From CAYTAP01 sp964435775 (GTDB lineage Bacteria; Planctomycetota; Phycisphaerae; Tepidisphaerales; Tepidisphaeraceae): a stretch of 40,698 nt of DNA. A program made the translations under genes and the position numbers. The number at the start of each line of letters is the position of its first letter. Positions within the stretch are counted from its first letter, which is position 1. The notes under the pieces were generated by a model, which searched no databases, was not told the DNA's origin, and saw only the letters and a program-made list of their open reading frames with translations. Shown piece after piece: positions 19,816 through 28,300 of the stretch. The stretch is from positions 1 to 40,698 of the forward strand of contig CAYTAP010000016.1 of the NCBI GenBank assembly GCA_964435775.1. Reading direction: 5' to 3'.

Positions 19816-21570
19816 TCACTTCATGCTCAGCGTGCCGGCCAGGTCGTCGGCCAATTGTTCCAACCGGTCCATCTGTGCTTGCGATGGCGCCTGGCAATCA
19901 AGCCAGTCGCACGTCTGGCTGATCTGACGATGAACCAGATCGGCGAAGCGCTGGCCGATCCTCTTGTTCGTCAACCTCACGCGAGCGAACACCTCATTGC
20001 TCAAGCGCTCGAACAGGCCGATGGTGCCGCCAAACAGGCCGAGCGTCGTGAGATCGCCGGCGACAAGGGTAATGTGAGTGACTCCGCAGAACGCCGCCAA
20101 AAGCCAGGGCGCGGCTTCGGAGAGCCCTATCAACTGCTTGCCGCCGGGCAGATGCTTGAGCAACCGCTGAAGGGCGGCGGTGTCGCGCGGCGTGGCGTCC
20201 CAGTGCTTGTCGATCCACAATTTCAACTCCGCCACTTCGTTGTCGGCAATGACGCCGGCTTCGCCCGGATCGAAGCGGGTTTGCACAAACTCATTTTCGG
20301 CCGCCGCGATCCACCGCTCGGTGGCGGGATTCGCGCGAATCGCATCCTCGATGCGGCTTTGCACGACGGAGAACTGATTCTTAAGAATGGCGTGAAAATC
20401 AGGGACTTCCTGGTTTTCCGGTTTCACGATATCCGGGTCAAACCATTTGCCGGGTTGCCCGCGCCCGAAGACATCCCACATCGTCCGCGGCAGGCGGACC
20501 ACGAGGCGCGGAACCTGGCGCACGCGATCGAGCATTTTCCCCGGGCTCATCAAATAAAGCACGCTGCGTTCGCGCAACCGGCGGTTCAACTGTTCGGTGA
20601 TCGGGTTGACATCAACCCCCGACGCCGGGGCTTCCAGATTGCGCAGCGATGCGATGAGCTGATCCGCCAGCGTGCGATCGGCGCGCAGGGGCGTAAGGAT
20701 TTGGTCGGTCAGCCGCCCCACCAGGTCGCCGGCGCGATTGGCCAGCCCCTGGTCGCGGGTCGGTCCTTGCGCGGGTTGGAGACGCTTGATCGACTCGCGC
20801 AACGCCGACAGGTTGGCGTCCGGCGGCGGTTCGTAGGCCGCGTCATCGCGCGGGATGGCGAACACCGCTGGAGCGTTTGGCGCGCCGCCGGGCGGCAATC
20901 CCACCGGCGCGCCGACCTGCCGGGCAAAATCGTCGAACATCGCGGCGGTTTCGCACTTGTTCATCACGTAAAGCGATGGAATGCCGTAGCGCGTCGCCAG
21001 CCGGTAGTACGGAATGAGCTCGGTCATCTGATATTTTTCAGGGCTGACCAGAAAAAGCAGCGCCTCGGCCCAGCGGAAGGCGCGGTCCGCCTGGGCATGG
21101 TGGGCGGGCTGGTCGCCGTCGAGGTCGGGCGTATCGACGAGCGTGATGGCGGCGGTCAGATCGGTGGGCTCGGCCACGACCATCAGGGCATCAATTTGCC
21201 CGCGCGCCGGAAGGTCGGATGTTGGGATAGGACGATGGGGAACACCAAGCCACGGTTGGGGCACCGCTTTGGTTTCATGCGCGATCGCAACGGCGCCGCT
21301 CGTGAACGTTCGCCGGAAGCTGGTGGCCGACAGGTCAGCGTCGAGAAGCCGATTGACGAGCGTGCTCTTGCCGGTGCCGGTGCCCCCGACGACCGCCAAC
21401 AGGAGCGGATGATGTTCGCCGGGCGCCAGATGAAAGCGTGCGGCGCCGGCATCAGCACGCCAGCGATCCACCGCCAAACCCACCTTGGCATTGATGCGAG
21501 GGCGCGCCGACGCCAGTTCCCGATCCAGCGCACCCAGTCGTGTCTCGAGCGTATTGGTTCGTAAGACCAT
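19816..21570 (-). CDS. Dynamin-like GTPase (first of a tandem pair)
   Basis: A 584-residue GTPase. The P-loop is GGTGTGKST (62-70), G3 is DTPD (146-149) and G4 is NKCE (204-207), where Glu replaces the usual Asp that selects guanine. A charged helical middle section is followed near residue 485 by a hydrophobic stretch, WLLAAFCGVTHITLVAGD and then LGLFGGTIGLF, likely a membrane-inserting paddle, and a helical C-terminus. It is clearly related in layout to the following GTPase but far from identical in sequence. Tandem, unequal dynamin pairs are known in actinobacteria (DynA/DynB, IniA/IniC), where partners form hetero-oligomers; the same is inferred here. No ribosome binding site stands out at 21570. 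Its role, envelope maintenance or division, is inferred. Confidence 0.85.
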   Translation of the reverse strand: MVLRTNTLETRLGALDRELASARPRINAKVGLAVDRWRADAGAARFHLAPGEHHPLLLAVVGGTGTGKSTLVNRLLDADLSATSFRRTFTSGAVAIAHETKAVPQPWLGVPHRPIPTSDLPARGQIDALMVVAEPTDLTAAITLVDTPDLDGDQPAHHAQADRAFRWAEALLFLVSPEKYQMTELIPYYRLATRYGIPSLYVMNKCETAAMFDDFARQVGAPVGLPPGGAPNAPAVFAIPRDDAAYEPPPDANLSALRESIKRLQPAQGPTRDQGLANRAGDLVGRLTDQILTPLRADRTLADQLIASLRNLEAPASGVDVNPITEQLNRRLRERSVLYLMSPGKMLDRVRQVPRLVVRLPRTMWDVFGRGQPGKWFDPDIVKPENQEVPDFHAILKNQFSVVQSRIEDAIRANPATERWIAAAENEFVQTRFDPGEAGVIADNEVAELKLWIDKHWDATPRDTAALQRLLKHLPGGKQLIGLSEAAPWLLAAFCGVTHITLVAGDLTTLGLFGGTIGLFERLSNEVFARVRLTNKRIGQRFADLVHRQISQTCDWLDCQAPSQAQMDRLEQLADDLAGTLSMK

Positions 21571-21624
21571 CGGCAGTCAAAAGATATACCACAAAATTGA
21601 AGAGGCCGCCCGGCATACCCACCT

Positions 21625-21662
21625 ACAAAAAAGCCGGACGGGATGGCGATCCCGTCCGGCTT
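21625..21662 (-). terminator. Rho-independent terminator of the helical secreted protein gene
   Basis: A perfect 14-bp stem AAGCCGGACGGGAT / ATCCCGTCCGGCTT (21631-21644, 21649-21662) around GGCG. On the minus strand it is followed by TTTTTTGTAGG. It ends the gene at 21686-22330 and insulates the GTPase pair from upstream transcription. Confidence 0.88.
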
Positions 21663-21685
21663 CGATGTTGCGTTAAAGCCCGCAA

Positions 21686-22330
21686 TTACTTGAACTTATC
21701 GGGGAACTGCGCCGCCAGACCATTGGCCAGTGCGTCTCCGAGAATGTTCATGTTCTTGCGCATCTCCGGCCAATCCGTGGTCGCTTCCTTGTCATAGCGA
21801 CCGGCGTAGATGTCCTGGATTTGCATGATGTGATGGGCCGCGTGTCCAACCAGAAGGGCATCGACCGTCTTGAAAGGCCAAGCCGGGTTCGCCTTGCTCA
21901 AAAACTCGGCGATCGCCTTGGCGTTGGCGTACAACTCGCCTTGCGCCTTGCTGGCGGCGGCCTGGTCGCCGGCGTCCGTCGCATCAAGATAAGCCTTGAT
22001 CGCGCCCCAGTGTCCGGCAAGCAGCTTGAACAATTGATCGGAAGCCTCCTGGCCATAGAACGGCACGATCGCGCCGGCGATGGTCTTGGCATTGGCGACA
22101 ACCGCCGCCTCCGCGGCTTTGGCGGCTTCTGGATTCTTGTCCTTCGTCGCAATGACGACGTTGCGGACATAGGTGATGTGGTCGGTCCACAAATCCCGCA
22201 TCACCTGGCGCGTGGCGAGCAATTTTGCGCTGGGCGCGGCGGCGGGTGTCGCCACCTCGGCGGCTTGGGTGGATGTTCCAACAAATGTGAAGGCCAACAA
22301 GGCCGCCACAACATACAAAACCCGATACAT
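21686..22330 (-). CDS. Secreted four-helix-bundle protein of unknown function
   Basis: A 214-residue exported protein with signal peptide MYRVLYVVAALLAFTFVGTS, cleaved near AQA or EVA. The mature part is mostly helical: RQVMRDLWTDHITYVRNVVI, IAGAIVPFYGQEASDQLFKLL, HWGAIKAYLDA, NAKAIAEFLSKANPAWPF, and a late HAAHHIMQIQDIYAG. The order LW-x-x-H, PFYG, LL-x-x-H, FLSxxNPxW and a final H-cluster resembles a known family of small helical proteins often annotated as hypothetical; the repeated histidines could bind metal (inference). AAGGAG six bases before the ATG fixes the start. It has its own promoter and terminator, so it is a single-gene unit. Confidence 0.78.
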   Translation of the reverse strand: MYRVLYVVAALLAFTFVGTSTQAAEVATPAAAPSAKLLATRQVMRDLWTDHITYVRNVVIATKDKNPEAAKAAEAAVVANAKTIAGAIVPFYGQEASDQLFKLLAGHWGAIKAYLDATDAGDQAAASKAQGELYANAKAIAEFLSKANPAWPFKTVDALLVGHAAHHIMQIQDIYAGRYDKEATTDWPEMRKNMNILGDALANGLAAQFPDKFK

Positions 22331-22385
22331 GACAGACTCCTTCGAAAAATGACAGGACTTCGAACCCTCGAAATCCACAGGCCCG

Positions 22386-22415
22386 ATGCTACGACCATTC
22401 GAAAAAATCCGTCAA
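22386..22415 (-). promoter_or_regulatory. Putative promoter of the helical secreted protein gene
   Basis: On the minus strand TTGACG (22410-22415) is followed after 18 bases, including a run of six T, by TAGCAT (22386-22391). Transcription would start near 22379, giving a leader of about 50 bases. Confidence 0.45.
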
Positions 22416-22472
22416 TGGTCTATTTTTTGACTGGCACGATGAATGAAGGGGGTGTAGCTGATTTTTGTGGCC

Positions 22473-22552
22473 GATGTGCGTGGATGGAGGGCGTCGCTCC
22501 TGCGACGCCTCGGCGTTGCGGGAGCGACGCCCTCCAATTCCAGCCGATGCCG
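22473..22552 (+). repeat. 80-bp palindromic repeat, copy 1
   Basis: Contains GGAGGGCGTCGCTCC and GGAGCGACGCCCTCC as facing arms separated by TGCGACGCCTCGGCGTTGCG, which is itself partly palindromic. The whole unit, including non-palindromic edges (GATGTGCGTGGAT at the left, GCCGATGCCG at the right), recurs in opposite orientation at 24173-24252. It lies between a promoter region and the gene at 22608. Confidence 0.88.
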
Positions 22553-22607
22553 CGTGCCAGACCACACCCATTGACGACACCCGATGAAGATGCGGAATGA
22601 GTAGCCG

Positions 22608-23552
22608 CTAATTTCCGCTGGCCGCCTGTTCGACGACGGGAGATTTGATCTGGCGGAGAAGCCCTTGTCGCTGGTTGGCGTCGAGCGGGACGGCCGTCAT
22701 GGAGATCGACTGATCGGCGACCTGGATGGAGGTGATTTTCACGGGAATGCCGTGACGATTGTCCACGGGGAGGAAAATGACGGGCGACGACGGTTGTTGA
22801 TCGAGCACATCGATCATGAACTCGGTCATGGCCGCGGCGATCGCATCACCGTTGCTGGCGCCGGTGTCGGAGATTTTCGCCTTCCTTTGAAATGCCGGGA
22901 GATGCTGGAGCAAAAAGGCCTTGAGCTTGTCGGACTGGGCATCCCAGATGGCCGAGGGGAGGGGCAAACGCCCGGCCATCACCCGCGCCAGCGAGCAATC
23001 GAGTTGGCCGGAGCTGGTGAGTTCCGGTCGGAAATGGAAGCTCACAACCATCCCACCCAGCGTGCCAAGTCCATATTTGGCGGCCACCTTGGAGTTTACG
23101 GTTCCGGCAACAATGAGACGACCTTCGTGAATGACGATCTGGGCGTCAGAGAAATAGTTTCCCACCTTTTCATCCCAATGATTCAAGGTGGCCCACTTAT
23201 AGAAAAACGCGTTGAGTTCCTCTGCGGTGAAGGAGACGGTGATCTGATGCGGCTGGGGAACGACGGACGGGCGGGTTTTGGCGCGGATTTCCGCGGCCTG
23301 GGCGTCGGCGGCCTGGGAGATCGCGGTTAGAAATTTATCGTCGGCGCGCCGCGCGGCGGCGGCGCGTTCGGCGGCGCTGATCGCATGCGGATGATACCAG
23401 TCGGGCGCGCCCTGGGTCATGCGATAGCTGATGAACGTCGCCACGATGGCGGCAATCAGCCCGAATGCCACGAGATACAGCACGCCGCGCAGCCACTTTT
23501 TCATGCGATTGATCGTCCCAAGCGGTGTCATTTGGTCGGCGTCGGACGTCAT
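22608..23552 (-). CDS. Membrane-anchored protein of unknown function
   Basis: A 314-residue protein with a single N-terminal membrane anchor, WLRGVLYLVAFGLIAAIVATFISYRM, preceded by basic residues. An Ala-rich helical segment follows (SAAERAAAARRADDKFL), then a probably extracytoplasmic beta-rich domain with ITVSFTAEELNAFFYKWA, IVIHEGRLIVAGTV and MVVSFHFRPEL. The pattern FTxxELNAFFxKW resembles planctomycete proteins of unknown function that sit outside the membrane. The start is ambiguous among 23552, 23531 and 23504; 23552 was kept as the longest plausible one that does not overlap the divergent gene. No known domain is assigned. Confidence 0.7.
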   Translation of the reverse strand: MTSDADQMTPLGTINRMKKWLRGVLYLVAFGLIAAIVATFISYRMTQGAPDWYHPHAISAAERAAAARRADDKFLTAISQAADAQAAEIRAKTRPSVVPQPHQITVSFTAEELNAFFYKWATLNHWDEKVGNYFSDAQIVIHEGRLIVAGTVNSKVAAKYGLGTLGGMVVSFHFRPELTSSGQLDCSLARVMAGRLPLPSAIWDAQSDKLKAFLLQHLPAFQRKAKISDTGASNGDAIAAAMTEFMIDVLDQQPSSPVIFLPVDNRHGIPVKITSIQVADQSISMTAVPLDANQRQGLLRQIKSPVVEQAASGN

Positions 23553-23656
23553 GACCCGAACATGCGTCACAAACCGCGCGTCACTGGCAAACCGGGTGTC
23601 GTGAAACCCCAAATATAACCGGCCCACGGCGCAACGCGGTTACAATACCGATTGAC

Positions 23657-24172
23657 ATGGTGCGGAATCCTCCTCCATTTCACAAGGCGCGGTCCATCGC
23701 CGGTGATGCGTATCGACGCCGGGCCAGGCGGGTGCGCCATGCCCATCGCCATGACCTCTCGGCGATGCACCATGCGCTGTGCGACGCGGCCAGGACCCAT
23801 GACAGGGAGCTGAGCGAGGAGCGATCATCCAGAGCGCCCCAAACGAATGCCGCGCCGTCGGACATCGAGCTTCATCTGCCTGACCATATGTTGACCAGCG
23901 CCGGGTCGGCCAGACGATTTGCTGCGAACGTATCCGCCGCGGTGGAGGGTGGCGTTTTGCGCTACTCGGCACGAATGGGATTGCTGAAGGAGGCTTCGCG
24001 GCGAGGAATCAGGCGATTTGAAGCGAACCTGATCATCGCGGCGGTGCAGCATCAGATGGGGTCGGCTGGGGAAGAGGCCGTTCATCGTAAACGCACCTTT
24101 CCAGTGCCACCCCTGATGGTGGCGCTCCTGGTTGAAGCCGTGGTGATCGCCGGGGTGTGGCTGGCGCTGTAA
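23657..24172 (+). CDS. Hypothetical protein with C-terminal membrane anchor
   Basis: A 171-residue protein. The N-terminal half is basic and rich in Arg and His, the middle (about 105-140) reads as amphipathic helix with LRYSARMGLLKEASRRGIRR and FEANLIIAAVQHQ, and the last 20 residues form a membrane helix, PPLMVALLVEAVVIAGVWLAL. It therefore looks tail-anchored. No family is recognised with certainty. It is divergent from the neighbouring membrane protein, and copy 2 of the 80-bp repeat begins on the base after its stop codon. Confidence 0.65.
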   Translation: MVRNPPPFHKARSIAGDAYRRRARRVRHAHRHDLSAMHHALCDAARTHDRELSEERSSRAPQTNAAPSDIELHLPDHMLTSAGSARRFAANVSAAVEGGVLRYSARMGLLKEASRRGIRRFEANLIIAAVQHQMGSAGEEAVHRKRTFPVPPLMVALLVEAVVIAGVWLAL

Positions 24173-24252
24173 CGGCATCGGCACCAATTGGAGGGCGTTG
24201 CTCCCGCAACGCCGCGGCGTCGCGGGAGCGACGCCCTCCATCCATGCACATC
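24173..24252 (-). repeat. 80-bp palindromic repeat, copy 2 (inverted)
   Basis: Reverse complement of the unit at 22473-22552 with only a few substitutions, some of which fall inside the palindrome arms. It abuts the stop codon at 24170-24172 and could form a stable hairpin that ends transcription or protects the mRNA 3' end. Confidence 0.88.
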
Positions 24253-24338
24253 AGCCGTAACAATTAACTTCTCCCCAACGCACCCACGCTGAGTGTTGAG
24301 TGTTTACCTGCACGTCAACACGTCGTAGGCTTCGGGGC

Positions 24339-25361
24339 ATGAGCGACATCAAGATCGGGTTGATCGGCGGGTCGGGGATCGGGCAGGCATTTGCCACATA
24401 TCCAGACGTACGCCGTCACGAGATGCAAACGCCATTTGGAGCGCCGTCGGATGCGATCCTGGAAGCGCAGTGGGATGGACAGACGGTTTATTTTTTATCA
24501 CGCCACGGGCCGGGGCATTTGCTCAATCCTTCACAGGTCCCGTCGCTGGCCAACATCTTCGCGCTCAAGCAATTGGGGGTGACGCATCTCATCGCCACGG
24601 GTGCGGTGGGAAGCCTTCGGGATGACCTTCGGCCGCGCGATCTGGTGATCCCGGATCAAATCATCGACAAAACCTCGCGCCGGGCGGGTACGTTTTACGA
24701 GCATGCGGCGGTGCATGTGGAGTTCAGCGAACCTTTCTGCCCGATTCTGCGTCAAATCCTCATGGAAGCGGGAAAGCGGCTGGGCGTGAACACATCGAAT
24801 GCTGAAAGCGGCGGCGGCGTCCCCGCGAAATGGGCCGACAATGCGCGGATGCCGCAGGTTCGCGCCCCGGACGCGCCGCCGATGGTTCATGAAGCGGGTT
24901 GCTATGTCTGCATGGAAGGACCGGCCTTCTCGACGCGGGCGGAATCCCTGATGCATCGCCTGTGGGGCGGCGACCTCATCGGAATGACACTGATGCCCGA
25001 GGCGAAGCTGGCGCGCGAAGCGGAGATCGCATATGCGGCGGTGGCGCTGGTGACGGACTATGATAGTTGGCGAAGTCCGGCAAAAGCGATGAAGGATGAG
25101 GCGGGGCAACCCGCGTCGCCAACAGCGCCCGACCCCGAAGCGCTGCTGAAGGAGATCACGGGAAACCTCGAGGCGGCGGCGGCGTTTGCAATGTCCCTGG
25201 TCAAGGAGACGGTCGCGCTGATGGGCGGGCGACGCGAAGAGCTCATGAGGTCGCCGGCGCTGGGCGCCTTGCGACTTGGCATCTGGTCGGAAAAATCGAA
25301 GATTGCCCGTGACGAGGTGGAGCGACTGGCGCCGTTGTGGGGCAGGTATTTTCAGGAGTGA
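24339..25361 (+). CDS. mtnP: S-methyl-5'-thioadenosine phosphorylase
   Basis: Cleaves methylthioadenosine with phosphate to adenine and methylthioribose-1-phosphate in methionine salvage. The 340-residue protein has the MTAP/PNP fold markers GLIGGSGI (7-14), FLSRHGPGH (52-60), ATGAVGSL (86-93), FYEHAAVHVEFSEPFCP (119-135), YVCMEGPAFSTRAES (189-203), GMTLMPEAKLAREAEIAYA (215-233) and TDYDSW (239-244). The EAKLAREAEI-Y and DYD-W combination favours MTAP over guanosine-type PNP. It is longer than usual: an inserted loop of about 30 residues (150-183, Gly/Pro/Asn-rich) precedes YVCMEGP, and there is an extended C-terminal helix. No strong ribosome binding site is present. The PQQ-propeller gene follows 37 bases later. 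Confidence 0.93.
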   Translation: MSDIKIGLIGGSGIGQAFATYPDVRRHEMQTPFGAPSDAILEAQWDGQTVYFLSRHGPGHLLNPSQVPSLANIFALKQLGVTHLIATGAVGSLRDDLRPRDLVIPDQIIDKTSRRAGTFYEHAAVHVEFSEPFCPILRQILMEAGKRLGVNTSNAESGGGVPAKWADNARMPQVRAPDAPPMVHEAGCYVCMEGPAFSTRAESLMHRLWGGDLIGMTLMPEAKLAREAEIAYAAVALVTDYDSWRSPAKAMKDEAGQPASPTAPDPEALLKEITGNLEAAAAFAMSLVKETVALMGGRREELMRSPALGALRLGIWSEKSKIARDEVERLAPLWGRYFQE

Positions 25362-25398
25362 CCGGCGGCGCGGACATCGCCACCCGTCCGGACGAGCG

Positions 25399-28300
25399 AT
25401 GAACTCACGAGCGTTGTCCATCTTGATGATGAGCGCCGCACTGGCCGGGGCGTCGGGCGAACGACTGTTCGCGCAAGCCACCCGCCCGGCGGATGGGGCG
25501 ATCCAACTGAACGTCGAAAGTTTCTACGCCCACGATCCTGCCAACGGAGTGTCCGTGCCGGACTCGGCGACAGCGTTGGAAAAACTCGCGCACGCCATGC
25601 GGATGCAGCGCCTGGGGCAGTGGGACACGGCCGCCTCGCTCCTTCAGGAGGTCCTGGAGAAATATGCCGACAAGGTGGTGCCCGCCAAGGCGGATGACGA
25701 CGGGGCGATCATTCAGTACACATCCGTGGCGACGGCGGTCGAGGAGCAACTGTCGCACTGGCCGGAGGCGGGGCTGCGGGTGTATCGCAATGTGTATGAA
25801 GCGCCAGCGGCGGCGATTCTTGAGAAAGCCGCGCCGGGTGACCGCAACGCGTTGAACAAGGTCTGCGCTCTATATTTTGCAACCGAATCCGGAAAAGCGG
25901 CGGCGATGCGCCTGATCGATCTCGACCTGGAGGCCGGGGAGTTTTCCGCGGCGGCATGGATGGGGGAGCGCTTGCTCAAATGGCATCCCACACTCACGAA
26001 CGAGCGGCCGAGGGTTCTGTATCGCACCGCTTACGCCGAGCATATGAATGGCGATGACGCCGCGGCAAACGCGCATCTCAATGAGCTCAAGCAGCGTTAT
26101 GGCGACGCACTCGGAACGATACGCGGGAAGGATGTGAACCTTGCGGACGATCTGACCGAGGCGCTGCAACGGCCGGCTGAAACGCGTCACGTCGGCGGGG
26201 AGGGCTATCGCATGTTTGGCGGCGACCCCGCCCGCAATGGGATGCCGTCGGCGTCATGCAACCCCGGAGCGCTGCTCTATTCGGTGGCGTTTGCGGGGAC
26301 AACCGATGCGATGAACCCGGCGCTGGCGCGCACACTGGCGCAGCAGGAGCTGTTTGCCTCGGCCAATGGACTCAACGTGGGGGTGATCCCGGTGGTCGAT
26401 CGGGGGCAGCTCTTTTTCCAGGATGGGACGCGGGTGTATGCGGTGGGCCTGGACAGCGGCATCGCCCTGCCGGGGTGGGCGGCAACCTATCCCGGCGAGC
26501 AACAGGGGCGGTATGTGTTGACACCGAATCCGACGCTTCGACGGGGGCAATATACGCTGACGCTCAGCGACGATGCGGTGTACGCCGTGATGGACCCGCA
26601 GGACCGATCAGCGCTAATGCGCGGCCAGACGCCGGCGCCCACGCGGCTGGTCTGCCTTGACCGCGACACCGGACGGGTCAACTGGTCCCTGTCGCCCGGC
26701 GATCTGCCCGATCGCAACAACCTTCGCTCGCTTCGCTTCGGCGCTTCGGTGGTCGTGGCGGGAAATCATCTCTACGTCCTGGCCCGGGGGGGCAAGAGCG
26801 GCAGCTTTGAGGAATGCCACGCCATCTGCCTTGATGCCCGCACCGGAGAGTATCGCTGGTCGTGCTACCTTGCGGGGGACAACAGCGCCGTCATGAGTTT
26901 CGGGGGGGAGGAAATGCTCGGTCCTGAATTGATCTCCCATCCGGCGTATGCAGCCGGGCGCGTGTATGCGGTGACGAACACCGGCGCGCTGGCGGGCATC
27001 GATGCCTACAGCGGCGTCATTCAATGGTTGACGCTCTACCCGCGCAAGCCGCGGATGGACCCCCGCGCCGCGATGAACCTCAACTTCCGCGCCCGCAACC
27101 GGATGATGCCCGCGCCCGGCAAGCCGTGGACTCATGATGCGGTGATCGTCAGGGACGGGAAAGTCTTTTCACTGCCGGCCGACAGCCCTTATCTACTGGT
27201 CCATGACGCGGGAACGGGGAATGAAATCAAACGAATCGCTCGGAAGGACATCGGCGAGAGCGATTGTCTATTGGGCGTATGGGGCGATTGGATCTTATGC
27301 GCCGCCGATGATCGGGCATGGGTCGTCAATTGGCGCACCTATGATGCGGATCGTGAGAATCATGATGCGTCGATTCCGCGATCGCTGGCGCTGGCGACGA
27401 TTCGCGGGCGCGCGTTCGCCACGAATGATTCGATCTATGTCCCAACCGTCGAACACCTGGAACGGCTGGCGCTGAGCGACGATCTGGCGGAGACGGGGCT
27501 CATCGATGTGGATCGTTATCCCCCGCACAACCAGGTGTGGGGCAAGGATGAAGGGCCGGGAAGCGTGGTCGTGGCGGAGGATCATGTGGTGATCGCCACG
27601 GCGAACGGGGTCAATGTCTACACGGATTTGAAGGCGGCCGAAGCGAAGCTCGATCAGGCGATCGCCGGCAAGCCCGGCGATCCCGAGCCGCTTGTGAGAT
27701 ACGCCGAGCTCCTTTTCGTCGCGGGTCGGCCGAAGGATGCGCTGGACAAGCTGGATGAGGCGATCGCGCTGCTGGGGGGCGCGGGATCGATGCGCGCCGG
27801 TCCGCAGCGCGACGGCATTTTCAACACGGCCATGACGTTCGCGCGAAAGCTGGGCGCGACCAAGACGGCGGCAGTGAAATCGGCGACCAAGCCATCGCCG
27901 ATGGATGATATCGTCAAGGCGCTTTTTGAACGGGCGGCGGCGGCGGCATCGACGCCGATGCAGCAGGTGACCTACCGCATGGCCCGCGCGACGGATGCCG
28001 ATCAGCGGGATGATCCGGCAACGGAAGCGGCGCTGCTCCAGGAAATCCTCGGCGCGCCGGAATTGCGGGGAATCATCGTGTCGGCCGATGCGCGTGGACC
28101 GCTCTCGGCAGGGGAAGCAGCCAGGCAATCGCTCGCCGACATGCTCCGCCGACCGGGCGGCGTCGCGGCATATGCGCCCTTCGAGCGGGAGGCGGCCGAG
28201 CAACTCGAAGATGCGGGCAACCGCAGCGATCCGGGCAGGCTGATCGCCATAGCTGACGCATATCCGAACAGCGGCAGCGCCGGAAAATCGCTTATGGCGG

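Noticed and set aside
19774..21564. 596-residue open frame on the plus strand opposite the first GTPase
   Set aside because: The minus strand shows all G motifs in order; the plus-strand frame has no recognisable domain.
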